Assembly (NCBI GenBank): GCA_020465985.1
Contig: JAANYP010007066.1
Coordinates: 62,001-126,000 of the forward strand
Origin: Centrapalus pauciflorus
Taxonomy: Eukaryota > Streptophyta > Magnoliopsida > Asterales > Asteraceae
DNA: 64,000 bases
Direction: 5' to 3'
Below are positions 18,986-28,195 of the stretch, piece by piece; the stretch's first letter is position 1; every line of letters begins with the position of its first letter. The notes under the pieces were generated by a model that saw nothing but the letters and a program-made list of their open reading frames with translations, did no database searches and was not told where the DNA came from. The position numbers were made by a program, and so were the translations under genes.

Positions 18986-21787
18986 ATGGAGTTTGTCAAA
19001 GAACACAACTGCCTTCCATACTCGCTCAAACACTCTGAACTTCAGCCGTTCCATGATATGATGGATTTCCTAAGACACTCCCATATCAACCATGCCCTCA
19101 ATATCAATCCCACCATATACATATCGCATATTGAACAGTTCTGGAACCGTGCCACTTTTCAAACCATCAATGGTATTCCTACCCTTCTATCCAAAATTGA
19201 TGGCACTCCCATCACCATCACTGAGGAATCCATTCGGCACCATTTGAATCTTCAAGATGCCTCAGGTATAACAGACCTATCCCTTCAAGCTTTACATTTT
19301 GGTCTTCAAAACATTGGTTATAGGGGCCCTGCTGATTCTTTTACTTTCTTAAAAGCCCATTTTTCTCCTAAATGGAAATTTCTTGTACATATTATTCAGC
19401 AGTGTATGAGCCCCAAAAGAACTGGTTGGTCAGAATTTTCTTCTAACATTGCCACTGCCTTAGTGTGCTTTTCAACAGGCCAACGGTTCAATTTTTCAAA
19501 CATGATTTTTCAGGGGATGTTAAGGCATCATTCCCTAAAGAATGGGAAGTTTTTAATGTATCCAAGATTTTTGGCAGAAATCATTGCACACACCTGCAGT
19601 ACTTCTCATTTACATAAGAGGATACATATTTCCCATAGGCACTCACTATCTTCTATCAAAAGGCTGATAAAGTCAAGTGCCAATTTTGTCAGTGTAGATG
19701 TTCCATTGCCCTCTGCAATGATGAACATCATTTCAGGAAACAGAGGAGAGGGTCTTGAGCAGGCTCAGCCTAACATCACTGCTACACCCCCAAGACCCCA
19801 ACCCACTCCTCATTATACACAAACTCCCACTGATCCTTTTGTACAGCCAACACGCCCACTCAGAAATATATACAAAAGAAAAAGGGGACCAGGAGCTCCT
19901 TCCTCCTCCTCCCATCAGCAAGAGCCATATATCCCTGTGCAGGAGGATACTCCTCCACAGCATATCCAAAGGGAACCACTAGAGGAAACTCCCATCCTCA
20001 CTCAGGAGGTGAACATCTCTTCAGAGATGGTTCATATGGGTTCTGTGGCTGGCACTACTGATGTCTCTGCACAAGAGGCACAAGACAGTGCCAACATAGC
20101 TAAGACCACGCCCATGGCAACAGCAAGTGTGCAAACACACGCTGGAAGTCCCCAGAACCAAGAACAGAGGGGCCCAGAGGTTTCTACTTCTGGTATTAAT
20201 GTCAGTGATAGATCACAAGCACCACAGGTGTTTTCTGATCTTGAGACTAGTCTGCAACTCACGCTGTTGACGGATCCCAAGCTGAAACCTGTTGTAGCTA
20301 TGTTGGAATACCAAATGTCCATCATTGCTGCACAGGGTGCACAAATAATGGCCCTAAAGCAATCAGAAATGGCTCAAAATCAGAGGATGGATTATCTTCA
20401 TAAGGGGTTTACCCTTTTTGGAAATAAGCTCATTCAATTAGAGCGTTTGATTCAAACCCAAGGGGCAAAGGTTGTAGGTCCTTCTGACCAAACCAATGCT
20501 TCCAAAAAGGGGGAGAATCAGGAGGTTCCTACAACAGTCCAAGCAGCTCCATCAACAACAACAGTCCAAGTAGCACCAACAGTCCCAGTTTCTAGGCTAG
20601 CAGTCCCAACAGCTTCTCAAGCTGTTAGCCTAGAAACTCAAGCTGCTCCTTCAAAAGTCACTGGAGTTGTAATCAGGGAAGGCATTCAAGCTCCATCGAG
20701 TACAGTCCAAGCAACATCTTCTGCTGCAAAAGACAAAGGCAAGGGCATTCTTATTGAGTCTCCAAAGCACAAATTCTCCTCCAAAGAAGCCCAGATTGCC
20801 TTTGATGCTGAAGTTGCCAAAAGGTTAGCAGAAGAACAGGATAAAGAATTAGATCAGCAAGCCCAGCCCCCAATAGATGATGATGAGACATTAGGTGATT
20901 ACCTAAAGGGGTTTGTGGGCAAACAAGGTGAAAAGAAGAGAAAGATGCCAACAGGGCACACTAAAGCTGAGCACATAAGATTTTTGATAAATTTTGCATT
21001 TGCAGCTGGAATTCCAAAGAAAATGGCTCAGTCCATGACAACTGAAAGGCTGCAAGAGATTCATGACAAGGAGATGGACAAAAGAAAGAGAACAAAAGTC
21101 TCTCCAGAAGCTCAACCATCCCAAGAAGTCCAACCATCAACTCAATCAGTCCAAACTGAAGCTGCTGCCAGTATACCTGTTCCCATTGATCAAGCTGCTC
21201 TTTCTATTCCTTCATCGGTTAAAAGGGTGCTCTTTGAGCAACAACTACAAAAGGCCATGGAGATAGAGAAGCTGATTGATCAGCATGATTTCACAAAGCC
21301 TCTGATCAACTACTGGTTTGCTAAGTCACTGGATGATCGTGACTTGAAAATTAAGTTTGTGATAAGAAGAGAGTCTGGACCAGAAGAAGAATATGATACA
21401 TTTTGGCAGATGGTTCAGAAGTTAACCAGAGAAGAGCTTATCAGAATGCACAATATTGGGTCTGTATCACAAGTTAGATCTGCTCTACCACAAGTGAAGC
21501 AAGTAATTAAAGATCTAAAATCAATTGTTGACCCTGAATCTGCAAGGATAGAAATAGAGGATGCTGTGAAGAAGGGGAAGAAGGTCAAGCAAGTTGATCT
21601 GTTTGTCAAGTCAAGGACATACAGAATCAAATTTTCAGATGGACCTGGTATATTCTTCAATCTCGAATTTTATGATTTACCAAAAGATATGCTACTTCAG
21701 ATAAAATCTGTTAGGGTGTCTTGTGTTAAAGATGAGATGAAGAAAGAATTTTTGAAGGCTGTAGATCAGAAACTTGCACAGTTGTAA
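18986..21787 (+). CDS. Envelope-like protein of the Sirevirus
   Basis: 933 codons, fully open, between pol and the 3' LTR, the position of the env-like gene of Sireviruses. Residues 1-240 form the best conserved part (HINHALNINPTIYISHIEQF, HHLNLQDASG, FLKAHFSPKWKFLVHIIQQC, FLMYPRFLAEI). Residues about 270-350 are Pro-rich and 350-610 Gln/Ser/Thr/Ala-rich. From about 610 there is a charged, helical part (EAQIAFDAEVAKRLAEEQDK) and then a Lys-rich C-terminal domain ending at VDQKLAQL. I see no signal peptide and no clear 20-residue hydrophobic segment, so 'envelope' describes position and family, not shown activity. Notably intact, given the damaged pol upstream. Confidence 0.75.
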   Translation: MEFVKEHNCLPYSLKHSELQPFHDMMDFLRHSHINHALNINPTIYISHIEQFWNRATFQTINGIPTLLSKIDGTPITITEESIRHHLNLQDASGITDLSLQALHFGLQNIGYRGPADSFTFLKAHFSPKWKFLVHIIQQCMSPKRTGWSEFSSNIATALVCFSTGQRFNFSNMIFQGMLRHHSLKNGKFLMYPRFLAEIIAHTCSTSHLHKRIHISHRHSLSSIKRLIKSSANFVSVDVPLPSAMMNIISGNRGEGLEQAQPNITATPPRPQPTPHYTQTPTDPFVQPTRPLRNIYKRKRGPGAPSSSSHQQEPYIPVQEDTPPQHIQREPLEETPILTQEVNISSEMVHMGSVAGTTDVSAQEAQDSANIAKTTPMATASVQTHAGSPQNQEQRGPEVSTSGINVSDRSQAPQVFSDLETSLQLTLLTDPKLKPVVAMLEYQMSIIAAQGAQIMALKQSEMAQNQRMDYLHKGFTLFGNKLIQLERLIQTQGAKVVGPSDQTNASKKGENQEVPTTVQAAPSTTTVQVAPTVPVSRLAVPTASQAVSLETQAAPSKVTGVVIREGIQAPSSTVQATSSAAKDKGKGILIESPKHKFSSKEAQIAFDAEVAKRLAEEQDKELDQQAQPPIDDDETLGDYLKGFVGKQGEKKRKMPTGHTKAEHIRFLINFAFAAGIPKKMAQSMTTERLQEIHDKEMDKRKRTKVSPEAQPSQEVQPSTQSVQTEAAASIPVPIDQAALSIPSSVKRVLFEQQLQKAMEIEKLIDQHDFTKPLINYWFAKSLDDRDLKIKFVIRRESGPEEEYDTFWQMVQKLTREELIRMHNIGSVSQVRSALPQVKQVIKDLKSIVDPESARIEIEDAVKKGKKVKQVDLFVKSRTYRIKFSDGPGIFFNLEFYDLPKDMLLQIKSVRVSCVKDEMKKEFLKAVDQKLAQL

Positions 21788-21887
21788 GTTTTTGAAAGCC
21801 TTGGTTTGTAAATAACAGTTTACTTATTCATTTCCATTTTTGTATAGAACTTAAAGTCTTGTGTAAAGAATTAAGTTAGGGGGAGAT
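21788..21887 (+). promoter_or_regulatory. 3' untranslated stretch with the polypurine tract
   Basis: 100 bases after the env-like stop. Ends with AAGTTAGGGGGAGAT at 21873-21887, directly against the 3' LTR; this is the primer for plus-strand synthesis. Confidence 0.85.
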
Positions 21888-22556
21888 TGTTGGGAAATAG
21901 TTTAAGTATGCTCAAGCTGTTAGTTAGACTTCTCAGACTGTTAGTAGATTTTTTATGTAAATACAAAGTTCATGCTGCTAGTTGAAGAAACTCGAGCTGC
22001 CAGTGTAAAAGTTCAAGCTGCCAGAGCAAAACAACTCAAGCTGCTCAGTTCATGCTGTCAAGACATTCAAGCTGCTCAACAGTTTCATAAACAGAAAGTG
22101 CTGATTTTCAGGAAAGATATCTACACGAAGATTCTAGCATATCTACTGTCAGAGAAGTCATAGTCCTTCAAGGAAACAAGTCCAAAAAGCAATATAAATA
22201 CAGAGAATAGGTCATAGAAGTATATAGAAGTTTTCTGCATATTTTTGAGTCTGTAATTGCTTTATTGTTTAAGTTTTCTTAAGCCTCTAAGGTTGTAAAA
22301 CCCTAAGAACAGTCTGTGTTCTTCGTCTAATCAAAACAGATTAGAGGTGATTGTAATCATTGAATTCAGCAATACAAACAGTCTTGATTACTTCTTATGT
22401 TTTATGCTTTATTGATTCTGAAAGTTTTTGTTAAAATAACTAAGTGTTATTCCGCAAACTTCTTAATTAAACTTTGATTCAAAGCAAGATTATTGATTTA
22501 TACTCTGATAAATTTCAAATCAGTTAATCTTGGTTATTCAGTTTTAGATCCTGACA
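21888..22556 (+). repeat. Sirevirus 3' LTR
   Basis: 669 bp, same ends as the 5' LTR and about 98.7% identical to it by eye. Followed by the duplicated target ATAAC at 22557-22561. Confidence 0.95.
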
Positions 22557-22856
22557 ATAACAGTCCTTGGGGCAGGCTTTGTTAAGATCCTTGTAGTCCA
22601 CACACATTCTCCAGGTGCCATTCCCCTTTCTTACCATGACTGGATTGGCCACCCAAGTCTGGTATTTCACCTCACGCATGATACCAGCCTCTACCAATTT
22701 CGACACTTCTTTTACTACCGCTGCACATCGCTCAGGGGCTAAAGATCTTCTTTTTTGACACACTGGCTTCGAACCCGAATAAATGTTTAACCTGTGTGAT
22801 GTTTTGAAGCATTCCCCCTCCAGGTCCAACTTCCTAGGGACCCCCGTCATGTCCAA
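22557..22856 (-). pseudogene. Tat-like reverse transcriptase, N-terminal part
   Basis: Reads KLVEAGIMREVKYQTW, VANPVMVRKGNGTWRMCVDYKDLNKACPKD up to the Sirevirus insertion, where the frame goes on with LTR sequence to 22524. The RT continues at 11253 downward. Upstream, 22857-22949 links it to the protease and contains a stop. Confidence 0.85.
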
Positions 22857-22949
22857 AGGTTTCCAGGCAAAGGCTGCTTGGTGGTTTCTTAAGAGTTAGA
22901 TTAACCTATCGCGCGAGTCCGGAGTAAGAGTCGTACCCACCTTCACCTA

Positions 22950-23564
22950 TTATTCCGGGAAGCTTTCATTTATTATCACCTCCAGGGGCGTAGCCTCTGA
23001 GCTCACACCTGTTTCCGCCAGCGTCACTATTTGTACCACTTTAACTTCCATTGCCTCGGCTTCGATCGTTATTATTCCCTTCCAGGATGGGAATTTAACC
23101 AGGCCATGGTTAGTAGAGACAATTGCCTGCATAGCCTTAAGGGCAGTCCTTCCCAGAATCACATTATACGGTGACACAGATTGTATTATCACAAAAGTTA
23201 GCCATTCAGACCTTGAATCCTGACCTTCACCCAACTTGGTGTACAAGGAAACCTGACCCAGTGGCCATGAAGTCTCTCCAGAGAATCCGATTAAGGGGGT
23301 TACCGAGGGAACCATTTGAGATCGTAGCTTTCCTGACAACTGCAGAAAACAATGCTCGTAGATAACATCACATGAGCTTCCTCCGTCCAGATATACATTT
23401 CGAATTCGAAGGCCTTCAATGAACGCAGTAATCGTAACTGGTCCTGACCAACTTCCTCCCGTGACAGGGAACGAGATTGCATCAAGGGTCTCACCGCTTT
23501 CCGCCTGTTTTGCTCTTTTGGGAGAGTCCTCTTTACTTTGCTGCCATGCATACAGTCTTATCAT
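22950..23564 (-). pseudogene. Tat-like aspartic protease region
   Basis: 204 codons with the protease site YLDGGSSCDVIY (D-G-G-S in place of D-S-G-A, usual in Tat elements) at about residue 60, followed by IGFSGETSWPLGQ and YNVILGRTAL. Gag and RT lie in other frames on either side, so the polyprotein is broken. Residues needed for the protease fold look present. Confidence 0.75.
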
Positions 23565-25164
23565 ATGAACTTCTCCCGAAGCTCATGCTTCCAGATGTCT
23601 GAGATTTGTTTTGCCAGCTGAATCGTTTGGATCCTTCTCCAGGTTTCTTCCCCTTAAATCACTTAGAAGATGGGCTAACTTTCCGTCTTTGACAGTTTTC
23701 TCTACTCGTCTCTTCAACTCTATACAATCGTTAGTATCATGACCCCTTTATTCATGAAAATCACAGAAAACTCTCTGGTTCCGCTTTGACATGTCACTTT
23801 GCATACGGGTAGGAGGAGGGAACGTAGTACATACTTGCTCTGTATACAGTATCTCCTTTAAGGATTTCGATAAAACAGGATCAGGATTGGCACTGTACAC
23901 ATCATCCTTTTTTATAGGACCTCTCTTAACATCGTGATGAGATGAAGAGTACCCTTGGGTTGATTCTCTTCCCTGGTAGTAAGGTCCTTGCCTATTCCCA
24001 TGTCTCATTTCCCTATTATCGGTTCTCCTGGACACTCGATCCCGCGAGGCACTTTTGTCCGATTCCTTCCGGCCATGGGCTTGGGTTTGGGCAACTATCT
24101 CTTTAGATCGGACATAATTATACGCTTTCTCAAGCAACTGCTGATAAGTTTTGGGCAGATCCTGAGACAGTAGCTCCACCAATTGTTTTCCCCTGACTCC
24201 ATGAATAAACGCAGAGATTTTCGCATCATCATTCAGCCCTCTAATCTGCTGACTCTCCAGATTGAAACGTTCCACGAAAGTTCTGAGGTACTCTTGTTCT
24301 CCTTGCCTAATGCTATGCAGTTCCAAATGGGTCTTAGTGTATCTCTGCTGTTGCAAAAGTTTGCCCTAAACTTGGTACGTAGCTCCCCAAAACTGTTAAT
24401 GCACCCAAGCATGAGTGACTCAAACCACAACCTAGCAGTTCCTTTCAGGGTCATTGGGAACATATGTCAGGCGACAAGGGGCGCCCATTTGGAAATTTTC
24501 ATTGCCCTAGTAAATAGCTGCAGATGGTCATCAAGGTCACTAGTTCCGTCATATAGACCTACGTTAGAAGGGATTTTTAAACCAGCTGGCAAGGGGTATG
24601 ACTCTATCCATGGGGCCAGAGGTGAGTCAGTCCATGGCAGAGAGGGTTCAGAATAATCAGACAAAGTTGGGGCGGGGTAGCTCTCCAGGCATTATTGGTT
24701 TATCTCACTTGGTTAATAGGTATTCCCTGATGCAGAGATGGGGTAGGGGCAGAGAACGTTACCCGACTCCTTACTCCAGGGGTATATGGAAATGATGCAG
24801 GGGGTAAGGGGGCGAAACAGGATACAGGCATAGTTGATGCGATGGGAGTAAAATGAGATAAGTTACCTGTCGTTAGTGCTGGCACAACAAGAGCACGAGT
24901 GAGACTACGGGGCAGATCCTGCGGCATTTCTACCTCCTCCACCAGCTGATCATCTTCCTCCGCTTCCAGAAACAAACGGGTTGCGACTCCTTCCAACCTC
25001 AACTTACGAATCCTCTCCGCCATGAGCATTTGCAGGGTATCAAAATTTCTGTGGACAAAATCCATATCTAGTGTTGGATCCGCCGAAGGATCTACGGCCG
25101 TGATCACAGTTTGGGTGTTAGTTGAACTTGAGGGATCTGAGGATCCAGCCATTGCTGAAGACAA
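23565..25164 (-). pseudogene. Tat-like Gag, several frames
   Basis: Starts MSSAMAGSSDPSSSTNT at 25164, just after the leader. The N-terminal part ends at 24700. The Retrotrans_gag domain is spread over 24664-24467 (GLYDGTSDLDDHLQLF), 24463-24360 (HMFPMTLKGTARLWFESL; a TGA lies between these two) and, after a frameshift, 24356-23748 (EYLRTFVERFN, FIHGVRGKQLVELL). A TAA at about 23748 interrupts the Cys/His region (FCDFHE, then RGHDTNDC), and the tail ends near 23565. At least two stops and two frameshifts. Confidence 0.8.
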
Positions 25165-25216
25165 GCGAACTAAGGGGTTTTAGAACGAACAAGTTTTAGA
25201 GAACTTAGCTTCGAAG

Positions 25217-25233
25217 TCCCACGGATGGCGCCA
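25217..25233 (-). promoter_or_regulatory. Primer-binding site of the Tat-like element
   Basis: The minus strand reads TGGCGCCATCCGTGGGA two bases after the LTR end. I do not assign the tRNA from memory. Confidence 0.7.
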
Positions 25234-25235
25234 AT

Positions 25236-25664
25236 TGTTTGTGCCTTAATCCGCAAGTCGATGGATGGCTGGATGGACGACTGCAAAACAGAATAGCAAA
25301 CACTAGATGAGAGGCCGAAGCAGGGGTGTCCTACGTCGACACTCCGATGCCTAAGTCAGTGAGGGAAATGGGCTTTAATGTGTAAAATACTGAAAATAGG
25401 GTTTATCAGTTGTGCATACCTTTGTTCAACGTTATCGAGTGCCTTTTATACCTTTCCTTTTACCTCTCACAGACGTTTTCCGCCTATGAGATTGAGACAC
25501 CTGTCCTAACAGATTTTGCCTCACGTCCCTTTTCATGCGATTCTGTTATAACCTTTTGATGAGCTGGCTATATCACGTGCGTACATGGTCATAAAGTTAA
25601 TTTAATTGGGCCATCTCAGATTTACTACACCTCATTAACTGCTGACGTGTCACCCACATCATCA
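25236..25664 (-). repeat. 5' LTR of the Tat-like element
   Basis: 429 bp, TGATGATGTGGG...GCACAAACA on the minus strand, short for a Gypsy LTR. Its outer 294 bases match 5011-5304. Confidence 0.85.
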
Positions 25665-25941
25665 GATACAAACATGCATACATACACATACACACATACA
25701 TAATTATACATACACACATACAATTATACATATACATATGCATATACATACACATACATGGATACAAGCATACATACATACACATACACATACACATACA
25801 CAAACATAGATACACGTACATACACACACAGTTATACACACATACATACATACACATGGATACAAACATATATACATACACATACACATAAGTTATACAC
25901 ACACATACATAATACATAGATACACATATACATATACATAC
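25665..25941. repeat. (TACATA/CACATA)n microsatellite
   Basis: Irregular run of TACATA, CACATA and GATACA units, about 280 bases, continuing for a few units after 34249. The Tekay-like element is inserted in it. Long Cys/Met/Tyr-type open frames here are only the repeat read on the minus strand. Confidence 0.9.
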
Positions 25942-28195
25942 TGTGACACCCTTGCCACATTAACCACCATTTACAGTACACCCAGGATTAATCACCAACG
26001 AATAATTACATAATGATCTGACAGCTTGAACTACAGTGCGGAAGCATAAAATACAAAATAAAATAAAACAAATTTGTGTCCAACACCCTACGGTGCTACA
26101 TAGGTTACACATCTAAGTCTACAACTTCAGAAGTATTACATTATCCCCAAATTTACTACAACAGTAATTTCATAACCAAATACCAAGTTAAACCGTAGAA
26201 GTCTTCAAATACTTCAACAAACGTCCTAGTTAGATGATCCCGCAGCGGATTTCCCCCTTTTCCTGTAAAAAGGCAACAACTAAAGGGGTAAGCGAATTGC
26301 TTAGTGAATACCAAATGATTTTTACACATTCTGCAAATCCTTATGATGCCCCTAAGGAGTAACCGCGGTACCGCATACCGTATACTCCACACGTACTCCA
26401 AGTACGCAAACCCGAGCCGCAGCTCCTTCGAGATGACGCTCGGCATAAGATAAACCAACCATCTGAGGCAGACATAACATCGGGGATGACCTACTGTCTA
26501 TCCTGACCACAGAGGTGTCAAACTCTTGGTCATATAGCACAGTAACATCAGAGTACAGATGCGACCCTCAGGTCCATCGACATGATGCACAACAAATGAA
26601 CGGACATGCAACAAGTATGAATGTGCATCAACATATACGCAAGTTAGTAGAGTGCCAAACGAATGTGAAACAACATGCCTCAGCAGGCAATAGCAAACAT
26701 AAAGCAGATGCAGACATGTTTAAAATCAAAGGTACTCACAGTGGGTGCGTTATTAATCTTTAAGCAATATTATTTCTCTTCGGCTTTCAACCGGATCACA
26801 AAGTACCCCACTGTGGGTTAAACAACACCACAAGGGACCTGTTACATTTCCATAATAAAATCATATCATACACATGTTCCTTAACAAATGTACATCAAGT
26901 CGTTCAATTTAAAAGGGTTACAACATTCAAATCCGTTATCCGAAACTCACATTTAAATCTCATCACTCGAGGTGTTATTATTCCCAATTAACCCTCCTTT
27001 ATTTACCGTAATATGTTACAAAAGTTATCTCAAAAGTATGTTCAATGGTCCATTAATTCGGGTCCTTAATAACCCATCCGAATTACACATGCACAGCATA
27101 GAACTCGCCGAGTTCCCCATAGAACTCGCCGAGTTCATGTCCGAATTTCGGATCCTCAGCCGGATTTCGGACACATCCGAAGTACATTGACCCATCCGAA
27201 TTCGGGTCCATCCGAGTTCGGTTCTTTATTTGATTTAGGTCCCAACTAAGTTCGGGTCACATCCGAATTCGGGTCCCAACCGAATTCGGATCCAACACTT
27301 ATGAATTTTTGAAGATTTGTTCATATGTTCTTGAGAACTCGCCGAGTTCCCCCTGAACTCGCCGAGTTCACATGCAGGTTTTGCCTTCGAAACTTACGGA
27401 TTTTCACTAAAAATTTCTAAAACTAATTTATAGTGACATGCAATCCATACATTTGATATATTACTATATATTAAGTGTTTTTACATCATTTTCCCCATCT
27501 AAAACATAGTAATTCATCCAGATTTGTCCAAAACATGGATATTTTCTCAAGAACACAATTATTTACAAAAACTTAGATTTCTCACCTTTTTGGTTGATTC
27601 AACGGTTGATTGTTGTTTCTGAACCTTCAAGGGACTTCAACTGATGATTTCCAACTTGAATAATACACATGCAACATCATTTCATCAGATTAATAATTCC
27701 GAATTTGCATCTTTATTTCTTCAAAATAAAACTCAAAGCTTTAGTAATAACTTTCTTACCTTTAATCCACTTGATTCTTGTTAATTATCAGTTAAATCCA
27801 CGAATCTCCTTCCAATTTTTCGAATTCCAGCAGAGATTTAGAGAGTGTTTGAATTCTAGAGAGAGAGAGTAGTGAGATATTGTCTTTCATTCAAAATGAA
27901 AGACATGGGCCTTTTTATTCCCATTTTCCAACTTTGACACATTTAACCCCTCAACTTATTAGGTTCTATTAAATACTGATTTTATCTTAGTTTTATCATT
28001 ACTAACATTTTTTTAATAATCATACTAAATAACTAAAGTTGAAATTCTCAAATTTCTTAATTTCTTAAAATAGCAACCAACTTTTAATCATCCAAATACA
28101 TAATCATATTTCGTAATCCAACTTAATTATCTTTAATTACCAAATATCCAACCAATTAATCTAAATTACAATAATTTAGATTTTAGGATGTTACA
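25942..28195 (-). repeat. 3' LTR of the Tekay-like element
   Basis: 2254 bp; the plus strand reads TGTGACACCC...GGATGTTACA. Contains four GAACTCGCCGAGTTC palindromes and several CCGAATTCGG or CCGAGTTCGG units between 27100 and 27370, and a GA-rich tract at 27857-27872. Confidence 0.93.

Larger units (their letters stand above)
11254..22556 (+). mobile_element. Sirevirus (Ty1/Copia) element, complete LTRs, env-like ORF, solo LTR inside
   Basis: Two 669-bp LTRs (11254-11922 and 21888-22556) that differ at about nine positions, a tRNA-Met primer site, gag, pol, an envelope-like ORF and a polypurine tract, flanked by a perfect target duplication ATAAC (11249-11253 and 22557-22561). It lies in the RT gene of the Tat-like element. 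At the usual plant rate (1.3e-8 per site per year, an assumption) the LTR divergence suggests roughly half a million years. A solo LTR occupies 13317-15460, and the end of pol is deleted. Confidence 0.95.
5011..25664 (-). mobile_element. Tat-lineage Ty3/Gypsy element, degenerate, split by a Sirevirus
   Basis: Read on the minus strand: 5' LTR 25236-25664, PBS, gag, PR, RT (interrupted at 22557/11253), first RNase H, a second archaeal-type RNase H, integrase, 48-bp repeats, an antisense gene, polypurine tract, 3' LTR remnant. The dual RNase H and the antisense ORF are Tat-lineage traits. LTR divergence is about 2.4% by eye, older than the Sirevirus inside it (about 1.3%). Several stops and frameshifts are present. 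The 5' flank is GATAC at 25665-25669. Confidence 0.85.

Noticed and set aside
25597..25917. Cys/Met/Tyr-rich frames on the minus strand.
   Set aside because: Translation of the TACATA/CACATA microsatellite.
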